Part shown: in pieces, positions 33,405-42,396 of the stretch
How positions within the stretch are numbered: position 1 is the stretch's first letter
Layout: the number at the start of each line of letters is the position of its first letter
From: Bacteroidales bacterium UBA5281
GTDB taxonomy: Bacteria > Bacteroidota > Bacteroidia > Bacteroidales > Lentimicrobiaceae
Direction of reading: 5' to 3'
Assembly (NCBI GenBank): GCA_002410555.1
Contig: DHSR01000037.1
Span: forward strand, 1-56,053
Length of the DNA: 56,053 nt
Position numbers and translations under genes: made by a program
Notes under the pieces: generated by a model
Databases searched by the model: none
Told to the model about the DNA's origin: nothing
The model's input: only the letters and a program-made list of their open reading frames with translations

Positions 33405-35396
33405 ATGCTTAAACATTTATTCATTTTTGCGGCTCTGCTGTTAACGGCATCAGGTTTTGCCCAGAAGTCCTCTATGAAATTTGGAAAGATTGACGAGAAG
33501 GATCTGATCATGAAAAGTTTTGAATCAGACACCAGCGCCGGCGGATTGATATTGGGCGATATAGGAAGCATAGCCATTAGTTATAAAACGACCATAGGGT
33601 TTGAAGTTGACTACACGCGTCATGTCCGGGTTAAGATATTTAATGCCAATGGGTTTGATCTGGCCACTTTTAAAATTCCCTATTATGAAATAGGCTCGAC
33701 AAGGGAACGGATTACTAAAATAAAAGTAACCTCTTACAATCTGGAGAATGGAAAAATAGCAGAGACCTCTCTGAAAAAATCTGACATGTATGTAGAAGAG
33801 CTTAGTTCAAAGGAGAAAAGTTTGAATTTTTCAGTGCCCAATGTAAAAGCAGGAACAGTATTCGAGGTGGAATATCAGCTTTCTTCTGAGTTTTTCTGGA
33901 ATATGCGGGATTGGGATTTTCAATATACCGTGCCATCCCGGTTCAGCGAACTTACCATAAGCCTTCCTGAATATTTTATTTATAAAAAACTGATGAGTGG
34001 CTATCTGCAACCCACCATAAACAAAACAGAATCTTTTTCTCACAGTCTTTCGATAAGGAACAATGACAACTCCATGCAAAACATTCCTTACCGGGGTACG
34101 GTTCAAAAACTACGTTTTGAGAATGTGCCGGCTTTCAAACGCGAGCCGTATATGAATGCGATATCCAATTACCTGTCATCCATAGAATTTGAACTGGGCG
34201 CCATTAACTTTCCTTATAGTAAGAAGGATTTCTCTACATCCTGGGAGAAAATCAGTAAAGAACTCTGGCTGGATAATGACTTTGGCACACAACTAAAAAG
34301 AAACTGCCCCATAAAAGAGCTTGCTGAAGTACTTACGGCAGTACCCGATGAGAAACAGCGCATGGTGATGGCACATGAACTGGTCAGAACCCATATGGCC
34401 TGTAATAATACTAATGGCATTTATGTAACATCCACTCTGCGCAAAGCCTGGAATGAAAAAACAGGGAAAGCTGCTGATATAAACCTGCTGTTGATATCAT
34501 TACTGAATGAAGTTGGCATTGAGGCTGAACCGGTATTGCTTAGTACACGCGATAACGGACTGTTGCATCCGGCCCAGATTATGCTGTCGAAATTCAATTA
34601 CGTAATAGCCGAAGCCCGCATCGGGAATGAGACATTTTTACTGGATGCCACCGACAAGCACCTCCCTTATACCCTTCTACCTGAAAGATGCCTCAATGGG
34701 AGGGGTCGCAGGATATCAATGATTGCGGAGCGCAACGACTGGGTTGATTTGAACCAGGCAAAACCCAATGAAAGGGTGCTTTTTGCCCAGACAAAAGTAA
34801 ACACGGGCGGAAATATTGAAGGTGATTTTAACCTGATGGAAACCGTGTATTATGCTTATGACAGAAATGAGAAAATAAGAAAGCAAACCAATCACGACGA
34901 CTATATCACCAGCTATGAAGCAGAAATTCAAGGGTTGATTATTGATGATTATACCATTGAAAATATGGATAATCTGCAGGAACCCCTATATATTAAATAT
35001 AAAGGAAAGATAAATATATCGGATGAAACACCCAAAGAGATGATATACTTTAATCCTCTGCTGGGATATGGTACAGCTTCTAATCCTTTTACGCTTGAGC
35101 AACGTGAATTCCCCGTAGATTTTATCAGTCCGTTTACCACCAAGGTGATAAATATGATTGAAATCCCTGAAGGTTATGAGCTTGCCGAAGTGCCGGCCAA
35201 TGCTGCCATTTCGCTGCCCGACGATCTGGGTATCTACAGATATGTTATTGCCATTAACGGCAATCAAATACAGGTAAATTCTACCTTAATGATGAAAACT
35301 TCCCAGATCACCTCAACCCATTATCCTCATCTTCGTGAATTTTACTCCATGATTGTAGCGAAAAATGCCGAGATGCTGGTGCTTAAAAAGATATAA
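33405..35396 (+). CDS. DUF3857 protein with degraded transglutaminase-like domain
   Basis: A 663-residue exported protein with a signal peptide of about 19 residues. The N-terminal half is a DUF3857 beta domain, followed by a transglutaminase-like domain and a C-terminal beta domain. Compared with its downstream paralogue, the catalytic cysteine position is alanine (residue 357, 'GKAADINLLL' against 'GDCKDLSSYM') and the histidine position is tyrosine (Y399, FNYVIA against FNHAIV). The aspartate is kept (D414, LLDATD). It is therefore probably not an active cysteine enzyme and may bind peptides or a partner. The next gene starts 3 bases after the stop. Confidence 0.85.
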   Translation: MLKHLFIFAALLLTASGFAQKSSMKFGKIDEKDLIMKSFESDTSAGGLILGDIGSIAISYKTTIGFEVDYTRHVRVKIFNANGFDLATFKIPYYEIGSTRERITKIKVTSYNLENGKIAETSLKKSDMYVEELSSKEKSLNFSVPNVKAGTVFEVEYQLSSEFFWNMRDWDFQYTVPSRFSELTISLPEYFIYKKLMSGYLQPTINKTESFSHSLSIRNNDNSMQNIPYRGTVQKLRFENVPAFKREPYMNAISNYLSSIEFELGAINFPYSKKDFSTSWEKISKELWLDNDFGTQLKRNCPIKELAEVLTAVPDEKQRMVMAHELVRTHMACNNTNGIYVTSTLRKAWNEKTGKAADINLLLISLLNEVGIEAEPVLLSTRDNGLLHPAQIMLSKFNYVIAEARIGNETFLLDATDKHLPYTLLPERCLNGRGRRISMIAERNDWVDLNQAKPNERVLFAQTKVNTGGNIEGDFNLMETVYYAYDRNEKIRKQTNHDDYITSYEAEIQGLIIDDYTIENMDNLQEPLYIKYKGKINISDETPKEMIYFNPLLGYGTASNPFTLEQREFPVDFISPFTTKVINMIEIPEGYELAEVPANAAISLPDDLGIYRYVIAINGNQIQVNSTLMMKTSQITSTHYPHLREFYSMIVAKNAEMLVLKKI

Positions 35397-35399
35397 CCT

Positions 35400-37292
35400 A
35401 TGAGAATTAAACTCATTGCCATTTTCCTGCTATGGTGGGTAAACTTTTATTTTATGCCGCTTTCGGCTCAGGAATTTTCGGTGGCTGATATCCCGGAAAT
35501 GCTTACCATTGAAGCAAATTCAGTGATAAGAGACAGCCGGGTCATTTATTCCTTAAATAACAAACAAGCATCTGTTAACTGGTATACAGCCACTACTATT
35601 ATGAACCCGAAAGCGCTTCATCTGGCACACTTGAAAATTTTTTACAATACCAATGACAAACTAAAAATTAATAAAGCCACTATTTATGATGCCCGGGGCC
35701 GGAAAATAAGATCCATAAAACGTTCAGAAATGGAGGATTACAGTATGGCCGGTAATGCTACTCTATACAGTGAACAACGGGTGATTTTCAGCCAGGTAGC
35801 ACCAGCCTCCTATCCTTTTACCGTTGAGTATGATTATGAGATTACTTATCCCGTGCTTTATGGAATAAGGTATTTCTCTCCCTATCAGGACACCTATCAA
35901 AGTGTGCAAAAATCAACCTTCACTGTGGTGAATGCCCATAACATTCCAATAAATGTAAGTATAATCAATCTGCCTCCAAACGTTGAAATGCAGAAAACAG
36001 ATGAGGGCACCTACTGGAATTTTATCAATTTACCGCTACTCACGGAAGAGCCTTTCTCACCCGACTTTTCAGAAATAATCCCGGAAATAAGGGTAGCTCC
36101 CGAGCTTATTGTATATAAAAAATATGAAGGCAAAGCCGATACCTGGGAAAACTACGGCCGCTTTTTGGCTCAGTTAAGCAGCGAAGATAAAGGACTTTCG
36201 TCCGAGACGGTTCAACGTTTGCGACAAATGACGACTACTTTCCCAACCACCCGCGAAAAGGTAAAGGTGCTTTACGAATACCTCCAATCACGCACCCATT
36301 ATATTAACATATCTTTTGGCGTTGGAGGGATCCAACCCAACCCTGTGGCCCGGGTAGATGCACTGGGATATGGCGATTGCAAAGATTTAAGCTCTTATAT
36401 GATTGCCATGTTAAAAGCAGTGGATATTGATGCAATCTATGCGGTGGTAAAAGCCGGGAAAAACGAGCATTTTTTTATTCCCGACCTGCCCAACCATCAG
36501 TTTAACCATGCCATCGTATGCGTGCCTAACCCAAACGATACAATATGGCTGGAATGTACCAGCCAGGTGATGCCGTTCGACTATCTGGGTAGCTTTACCG
36601 ACAATCGCTATGCACTTCTTGTTAAAAATGAAGCAAGCAGGTTGGTGAAAACCCCTGAATATGGAAAAGATGACAACTACATTCATTCGAACTTCACCCT
36701 GCTCAACCACAGCGATGGAGCCATAGCCAAAGGAAGCATAACTTATGGCGGACTGAGGATGGAAAATGTGGTATCCCTTCCCATTCTCACCCGCACAGAA
36801 CAATTGTCCTGGCTTAATAGCACCCTCGAAATTGCTGACTTCACCATAATAAGTCATCACTTTAGGACTGGTGAAGCAGAAGCAAATATTTTTCTGGACC
36901 TGGAGTTGGGGTTGAAATCTTACTTTAGCGGCACTTCAAACCGCTTATTTGTACCCTTAAACCTGAACAATAAAGTCGCTGTACCTGCCCGTTTGCGCAG
37001 CAGAAAATATCCGCTCCATCTTCCCTATGCATTCCATACTACCGATACGCTGAACATACAAATTCCGGCCGGTTACACCCCCGTTGACCTCCCGCAGGCA
37101 TTAACCGAAGACGAACGCTTCGGCACTTATTCCATGCAAACCATACAAAACGAAAATACCATAAGTTGTATTCGCAGCTTTGAATTTAAGAAAGGACGCC
37201 ATGCCCCGGAAGCTTATCAGGCTTTTTATGAATTTATGCAAAAAATTAGTCTGGCAGATGCCCGCCCGCTGGTGTTGTTGAAGGAGGAGTGA
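35400..37292 (+). CDS. DUF3857/transglutaminase-like exported protein
   Basis: A 630-residue paralogue of the preceding protein, with a signal peptide of about 24 residues. After the DUF3857 domain, the transglutaminase core keeps the catalytic cysteine (C327 in GYGDCKDLSS) and histidine (H370 in FNHAIV). The third position is glutamate (E385 in IWLECTS) where aspartate is usual. It could therefore act as a papain-like peptidase, amidase or transferase in the envelope; the reaction is unknown. The two genes are almost certainly co-transcribed. An AT-rich hairpin with a T-run follows the stop. Confidence 0.88.
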   Translation: MRIKLIAIFLLWWVNFYFMPLSAQEFSVADIPEMLTIEANSVIRDSRVIYSLNNKQASVNWYTATTIMNPKALHLAHLKIFYNTNDKLKINKATIYDARGRKIRSIKRSEMEDYSMAGNATLYSEQRVIFSQVAPASYPFTVEYDYEITYPVLYGIRYFSPYQDTYQSVQKSTFTVVNAHNIPINVSIINLPPNVEMQKTDEGTYWNFINLPLLTEEPFSPDFSEIIPEIRVAPELIVYKKYEGKADTWENYGRFLAQLSSEDKGLSSETVQRLRQMTTTFPTTREKVKVLYEYLQSRTHYINISFGVGGIQPNPVARVDALGYGDCKDLSSYMIAMLKAVDIDAIYAVVKAGKNEHFFIPDLPNHQFNHAIVCVPNPNDTIWLECTSQVMPFDYLGSFTDNRYALLVKNEASRLVKTPEYGKDDNYIHSNFTLLNHSDGAIAKGSITYGGLRMENVVSLPILTRTEQLSWLNSTLEIADFTIISHHFRTGEAEANIFLDLELGLKSYFSGTSNRLFVPLNLNNKVAVPARLRSRKYPLHLPYAFHTTDTLNIQIPAGYTPVDLPQALTEDERFGTYSMQTIQNENTISCIRSFEFKKGRHAPEAYQAFYEFMQKISLADARPLVLLKEE

Positions 37293-37306
37293 GAAGATAA
37301 GGAATT

Positions 37307-37338
37307 AAATCTTTCCGGTTTTTTTTTAAAGATTTTTT
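37307..37338 (+). terminator. Possible terminator after the DUF3857 pair
   Basis: AAATCTTT (37307-37314) and AAAGATTT (37328-37335) form a weak AT-rich stem ending in a T-run, 15 bases after the stop. Confidence 0.4.
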
Positions 37339-37540
37339 AAACTGGTTTACATCACTGGTTTTAAAATCAGACGTTCTCGCAGAGCAATAACAACGGAGAA
37401 GAGGCCTCCAACTACTTTTCTGACATCCTGAAAAACGATACTTAAGTTCAACCGTGCCTCAAAAGGAAATAGATCTGCGAGTTGTAATCAGTGAGCTATG
37501 ATTACGATAAGCACATCACTTCATCCACACATCCGCACAT

Positions 37541-37800
37541 ATAATAAATATAATGGTTAACTAACTGTATCGGATGAAACACCCAGGGATTTGATTTACA
37601 TTAATCTCTTACTGGAAAATGGCATAGCATCTGATCTATTTACCTTTGAACAGCGTGAATTCCCGGTAGATTTTATCAGTCCGTTCATCACCATGGTGAT
37701 AAATATGATTGAAATTCCTGAAGGCTATGAGGTTGCCGAATTACCGGCCAACGCGGTTTCACTTCCCGACGATAGCGTATTTACAGGTAGATTATTAAAT
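37541..37800 (+). pseudogene. Remnant of a third DUF3857 paralogue
   Basis: This stretch is clearly homologous to bases 34991-35250 of the first DUF3857 gene. Two runs of 20-21 bases are identical, and the translation shares 'QREFPVDFISPF' and 'VINMIEIPEGYE'. Everything before it is missing, and an in-frame TAA replaces a lysine codon near the left end. Protein-level similarity is only moderate, so it is an old copy: either the tail of a deleted third tandem gene or a partial duplication. The similarity stops near 37800, where unrelated sequence begins. Confidence 0.8.
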
Positions 37801-38114
37801 GCCAGGGCACGCATCACACTATATCAGTAACATTTTTTCTCTAAAGTCGTTACTACATCAAGAAAAGTTCGTAATATTGATTGGTTTTCCGACTAAAGGA
37901 CGCCCCATACGGAGCATCGGGCCGGTGTGCTATCACCGACGTGTTATATGTAAATATACAGAAAACTATACTGATATCATAGAGGAATTTCCAGAATATC
38001 TGACAGAACCGATGATCAATCAGATTGGCAGGTTTTGAAATATTTATACTGTACAACCAAGAAGCCAGGAGATTTGTTGCTCTATAACACGGCATATAAA
38101 AAAGAAACGTATCG

Positions 38115-38404
38115 GTTTATTTTCCAAATGGCACATTTTGGCTCACGCAAAAAACTATGACAGAATTATTTGTGGTAAATGATCCTGCTGTAAACAATTA
38201 CCTGGAAAATATTTCGAAACGGGAGAACTCAAAAAGGATCCAGTTATTTCCAAAATGGAAACAACTGCTGCCTACGGTAAGAACTACACAACGAATTTCT
38301 ATCGCCTGGAAGCCATATTGGCAGCAGGCTACCTCGAGATGGGGCGAAACTTTGGAAGAAGGGAAACTTCAGACGCTAAACATATAGTGATAGGAAAGGG
38401 GTGA
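38115..38404 (+). pseudogene. RhuM-family (virulence-associated) gene remnant, frameshifted
   Basis: Two overlapping frames together give a short RhuM-like sequence. The first reads 'FWLTQKTMTELFVVNDPAVNNYLENISK' in two parts. After a one-base deletion near 38219, the next frame continues 'TGELKKDPVISK', then 'TTAAYGKNYTTNFYRLEAI' and 'LAAGY', as in RhuM proteins (WLTQxxMAELF ... KYKTxFYNLDxIISVGY). The rest is eroded and ends at a TGA at 38402. RhuM genes are typical of mobile islands. Without the frameshift it would still lack its N-terminal end and most of its C-terminal half. The call rests on my recollection of the family. Confidence 0.55.
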
Positions 38405-38517
38405 TCTGTACGGCTCGTTACGTGAGTGATTAGAAAAAAAATACAGCTACGGCGCTTATGATTGCACCGTTATCAAAAAGCTAAAAGTGTATGTAAATCC
38501 GTATGCAACAAAAACAG

Positions 38518-38550
38518 AACAGGCTGTAAAACGTTTTTTTACAGCCTGTT
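38518..38550 (-). terminator. Terminator of tRNA-Asn
   Basis: Perfect 14-bp arms AACAGGCTGTAAAA (38518-38531) and TTTTACAGCCTGTT (38537-38550) with a 5-base loop. On the minus strand it is followed by CTGTTTTTG, 15 bases after the tRNA 3' end. Confidence 0.75.
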
Positions 38551-38565
38551 GTCTCTCGACTTTTG

Positions 38566-38639
38566 CTCCCTCTGCTGGACTTGAACCAGCGACCCTCTGA
38601 TTAACAGTCAGATGCTCTAACCAACTGAGCTAAGAAGGA
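38566..38639 (-). tRNA. tRNA-Asn (GTT)
   Basis: On the minus strand, acceptor TCCTTCT pairs with AGAGGGA (one G-U), discriminator G. The D-arm 'TAGCTCAGTTGGTTAGAGCA' and T-arm GCTGG-TTCAAGT-CCAGC are standard. The anticodon loop CTGTTAA between TCTGA/TCAGA gives GTT (plus-strand 38603-38605). CCA is not encoded. Its 3' end faces the decayed region at 37293-38517. Confidence 0.95.
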
Positions 38640-38979
38640 ATGCTTTACCCTTAATTGGGACTGCAAAAATAATACTTATTCTTAAACAAACAAGAATCAA
38701 CCTCAATTTTTTTTACCGGAGTTGATGAAATTAGTGGAGAAGTTAAAATTTTCTGTCAAAGAGATTATAATCTAATCCTGCCAAATAAATAAAATCAGGT
38801 TAACCATAAGCGAAAAATGAATTTTATTATGTCTCTGGCAGGCATTCATCCATTTCTCTATCTCAGATTATATCCTTATTAAAGCGTTCTAATATTGTCA
38901 TATATAAAATATTTTATCCTCAACAGCTCATTATTAGGCCGGATTAGCTACTTTTACAGGAATAAACTACTACCAACCG
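38640..38979. other. Intergenic region tRNA-Asn / rnr
   Basis: 340 bases. The minus strand carries the tRNA-Asn promoter: TATTTTTG (38664-38671) with TTG at 38691-38693, 19 bases apart. On the plus strand only a one-mismatch box, TACTTTTA (38949-38956), precedes rnr by 23 bases. No gene was seen. Confidence 0.5.
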
Positions 38980-41193
38980 ATGTCAAAAAAGAAAACTCAC
39001 AACAAGCAAGTGAACGCTAATCCGTTTTTAAAAACGGTTCAGGAAATTTTTTTTAACAATCCTTTCAAGGGTTATAATTTCAGACAGGTGGCCAAAGAAC
39101 TTGGCATAACCGACAATTACACCAAAGATCTGATTAAAAATATGCTTGAGCAACTGGTTAGGGATGAAACGATTATAGAACTCAACCGGGGCAAATATAA
39201 ATACAATCCCGACTTGCTGGCAGACAAGATTATTCATACCACCGTAGTGGGAAAGGTTGACATGAAGTCCACCGGCAAGGCTTACGTATTGACCACAGAT
39301 TTACCTGAGGATGTTTTTATCGCAGCCAACAATACCGGTCATGCATTGAATGGCGACAAGGTGAGGGTACATTTATTTCCCATGCGCAAGGGCCGTCAAA
39401 CGGAGGGTGAAATTATTGAAGTGCTGGAGCGGGGCAAATCGCAGTTCGTTGGATTGGTACAGATTTCCGGCAAAATTGCATTCCTTGTTCCCGATGATAC
39501 CTCTATGCCGGTAGAAATTTATATTCCAAAAGAATCTCTTAACAAGGCCAATCATGGTGAAAAGGCCATTGCCCGCATTACCGAGTGGCCGGAAAAGTCG
39601 AAAAACCCTTTCGGAGAAATCGTCACTGTGTTGGGCAAGCCGGGTGACAATAATGTGGAAATGCAATCCATACTTGCATCATTTGAATTCCCCCTTGAGT
39701 TTAAGCCTTCTACGCGTAAAGATGCCGAACGCATTCCAATTGAGATTACTACCGCTGAAATCAACAGTAGGCGAGACTTCCGCAACATATGGACTTGTAC
39801 CATTGATCCGGCAGATGCCAAAGATTTTGATGATGCACTTTCGCTGAGGAAGCTGGAGAATGGACAATGGGAAGTAGGTGTTCATATTGCAGATGTGTCG
39901 CATTACGTAAAAACAGGTTCTGCCCTGAACGAAGAAGCTTACGAGCGGGGAACCTCTGTGTATCTTGTTGACCGTACGATTCCTATGCTGCCGGAAATAT
40001 TGTCAAATAATGTTTGTTCATTGCGTCCCAATGAGGATAAATTGTGTTTCTCTGCCGTATTTGAGATGAACGATGAGGGCAAAATCAGCAGCGAATGGTT
40101 TGGCAAAACCATCATCAACAGCGACAGACGTTACAACTACGAAGAGGTGCAGGCCATGCTCGAAGGCGGTGAGGGCGACTATTCCACTGAATTGCTTCAA
40201 TTGCACAAGATGGCTACTGCACTCAGAGAAGTCAGGTTTCGCGAGGGAGCCATTGCTTTCAATTCGCAGGAAGTAAAATTTATTCTGGATGAAAAAGGCA
40301 AACCCATAGATACATACGTAAAAGTGCAGAAGGAATCCAACATGCTAATTGAAGATTTTATGTTGCTGGCCAACCGTAAGGTAGCAGAAAAGGTTGGTTT
40401 GAAAAAAAGTCAAAGCAAACCCAAAACCTTCGTTTACCGGGTACATGATGAACCAAATCCTGAGAAGCTGCAAAAATTCGCTGAGTTGGTAACCAAGCTT
40501 GGCTATCGCATGAAACTGGGATCACGCAAAGGAGTTGCCAATTCTTTTAATCGTTTGTTTGATGAGATTGCAGGCAAGGGTGAAGAAACCATGATTGAGA
40601 CCCTGGCTGTTCGAACCATGTCGAAAGCAGAATACAGTACCGAGAATGTAGGTCATTATGGGCTTGCCTTCACCTACTATACTCACTTTACTTCGCCCAT
40701 CCGGCGTTATCCCGATTTAATGGTTCACCGTTTGCTTGAAAGGTACATGGCAGGAAAACCTTCTGTAAACAAGGATGAATACGAAGAATATTGCATACAT
40801 TGTTCTGAAATGGAGCGCAAAGCTGTTGAGGCAGAACGCGCTTCAGTAAAATACAAACAGGCCGAATTCCTGCAGGATAAAATTGGAGAGCGTTTTACCG
40901 GTTTAATTTCCGGAGTAAGTAAATATGGCCTGTATGTTGAACTTGACGGCAGTAAATGTGAAGGCATGGTTTCATTGCGCACCATGGACGACGATTTTTA
41001 TTATCTGGACGAGGACAATTACAAAGTAATCGGGCAGCATAATGGCCGGGAATTCAGACTTGGTGATCATGTAAAAGTAAAGGTAAAACATGTGGATATG
41101 CAGCGCAAACAAATGGATTTTGTTTTTGATGAGTTGCCTGCACCCAAAAATCCAAAGTTTCAGAAACCAACCTCCGGCAAGAAAAAAAGATAA
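38980..41193 (+). CDS. rnr: Ribonuclease R
   Basis: A 737-residue 3'-5' exoribonuclease. Order: an N-terminal winged-helix segment ('FNNPFKGYNFRQVAKELGITD'), cold-shock/OB domains, the RNB domain with 'DPADAKDFDDALS' from residue 276 (the metal-binding aspartates), 'HYGLAFTYYTHFTSPIRRYPDL', and a C-terminal S1 domain ('ISGVSKYGLYVELDG') with a basic tail rich in Lys. It degrades structured RNA in the cytoplasm. Length and motifs are complete. It is followed after 45 bases by a membrane-protein gene. Confidence 0.96.
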   Translation: MSKKKTHNKQVNANPFLKTVQEIFFNNPFKGYNFRQVAKELGITDNYTKDLIKNMLEQLVRDETIIELNRGKYKYNPDLLADKIIHTTVVGKVDMKSTGKAYVLTTDLPEDVFIAANNTGHALNGDKVRVHLFPMRKGRQTEGEIIEVLERGKSQFVGLVQISGKIAFLVPDDTSMPVEIYIPKESLNKANHGEKAIARITEWPEKSKNPFGEIVTVLGKPGDNNVEMQSILASFEFPLEFKPSTRKDAERIPIEITTAEINSRRDFRNIWTCTIDPADAKDFDDALSLRKLENGQWEVGVHIADVSHYVKTGSALNEEAYERGTSVYLVDRTIPMLPEILSNNVCSLRPNEDKLCFSAVFEMNDEGKISSEWFGKTIINSDRRYNYEEVQAMLEGGEGDYSTELLQLHKMATALREVRFREGAIAFNSQEVKFILDEKGKPIDTYVKVQKESNMLIEDFMLLANRKVAEKVGLKKSQSKPKTFVYRVHDEPNPEKLQKFAELVTKLGYRMKLGSRKGVANSFNRLFDEIAGKGEETMIETLAVRTMSKAEYSTENVGHYGLAFTYYTHFTSPIRRYPDLMVHRLLERYMAGKPSVNKDEYEEYCIHCSEMERKAVEAERASVKYKQAEFLQDKIGERFTGLISGVSKYGLYVELDGSKCEGMVSLRTMDDDFYYLDEDNYKVIGQHNGREFRLGDHVKVKVKHVDMQRKQMDFVFDELPAPKNPKFQKPTSGKKKR

Positions 41194-41238
41194 ATGGTGT
41201 TCCTGATTTTATTCATTGTTTAAAAGTACTATAGTACC

Positions 41239-42384
41239 ATGGGTAGATTGTTCGGAAAAAAACCAGCACCGGTCAATAAGGTACGCAGACCGGTGACCCG
41301 CGAAAGTCTCGCTGCCAACCGGATGATTCCGGGATATGAAGAAACTCCTGAGAATGGGGATGAGTCATCTGAAGCCGCTCAGCAACCGGAATCTCTTCCT
41401 CTGGAGCCCCGCAGGAAAACGAAGAAAAAGGCATGGTTCCGCCGTTCCCCGAAGCGTGTGGAGAAAGCTCCCGCCATTCAGATTAACAAACCGGCTCCCG
41501 AACCCAGATACAGAGTCCTGAAACAAGAAATGAAACCTCTTTTCAATTCTTTGGGATGGTTTATTCTTGCTTATCTGACCATCTACCTGCTTTATCAGGG
41601 GGTTACCATTCTGGCTGCCGGAACTTACAATATAGATTCAGTGCTGTACTATTATGAAGTATTCTTCCCTGTGGGTAACAACAGTCCTTTATGGAACCGG
41701 TTTAACATCATTGTGATTACCTTTATTGGTCCGTTTATCTCACTTATTGCGGCCATCATTCTTCTTAGAGGAGTATTACCTATGAAAAAGCCGGGATTGC
41801 GCAGCCGCCTTTATTTTATCTGGATAGCCTGGTTTGGCATTGCCCACTTTTTTGGAGCTTTTGTGGGAGGAATCATCACCAATCTGGGATTTGGTTATGT
41901 AGCCAATTGGTTGTATATGAATGTGTGGTTTAAGATACTTGTTTCGCTTATCTTTTTATTCATTATGGCAATTATAGGGTATTATAGTGCCCGATTTACC
42001 TATGAAACCATACCTCCGGCTCATCGTGCAAAGCGCTCACGGTTGCGCTGGGCATTGGCATCAAGGTTTATTATTCCTGTTATTCTGGGTACGCTGCTGC
42101 TGATAGCAGTAAAAATACCTGACCAGGTGCCTCAGCATGAAAATATTCAGGTATATGATGCCGTAATCATCAGTTCTATGATTTTTCTGGCTGTACCGGC
42201 ATTCTTTAACCGAAAGGCCACCGGAAGGACTTTTCTGAACAAAACACAATGGATTAAAAGGTCGCCGGGTATAGCCACCTTTATCCTGGCGCTTTTATTA
42301 TTGGCCGGATTTAGGCTGTTGCTTAGCCAGGGGGTTTATTTTTTAATCCGTTTTACCTTTGAAATGGGATTATATCAGGGATAA
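41239..42384 (+). CDS. Polytopic membrane protein of unknown function
   Basis: A 381-residue protein I do not recognise. The first 100 residues are hydrophilic and strongly basic, with a run of Lys/Arg near 56-75 (RRKTKKKAWFRR). About seven hydrophobic segments follow, near residues 108-128, 154-176, 188-208, 230-250, 275-292, 312-328 and 352-375. 'FGIAHFFGAFVGGIITNLGFGY' is a glycine-rich paired helix that recalls M50-like or DUF membrane proteins, but no HExxH motif is present. It may be co-transcribed with rnr. It converges on cysN with a 12-base gap. Confidence 0.7.
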   Translation: MGRLFGKKPAPVNKVRRPVTRESLAANRMIPGYEETPENGDESSEAAQQPESLPLEPRRKTKKKAWFRRSPKRVEKAPAIQINKPAPEPRYRVLKQEMKPLFNSLGWFILAYLTIYLLYQGVTILAAGTYNIDSVLYYYEVFFPVGNNSPLWNRFNIIVITFIGPFISLIAAIILLRGVLPMKKPGLRSRLYFIWIAWFGIAHFFGAFVGGIITNLGFGYVANWLYMNVWFKILVSLIFLFIMAIIGYYSARFTYETIPPAHRAKRSRLRWALASRFIIPVILGTLLLIAVKIPDQVPQHENIQVYDAVIISSMIFLAVPAFFNRKATGRTFLNKTQWIKRSPGIATFILALLLLAGFRLLLSQGVYFLIRFTFEMGLYQG

Positions 42385-42396
42385 ATGTCAGCACAA

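Noticed and set aside
36411..36860. 149-residue minus-strand ORF
   Set aside because: It is antisense to the conserved transglutaminase core of the second DUF3857 gene.
37799..38038. 79-residue ORF in the decayed region
   Set aside because: No similarity I recognise and no ribosome site; it is flanked by two pseudogenes, so it is treated as eroded DNA.
37293..38565. Direct attachment-site repeat of the tRNA-Asn 3' end
   Set aside because: No second copy of the tRNA 3' terminal 15-20 bases was seen in this stretch, so an att site is not annotated.
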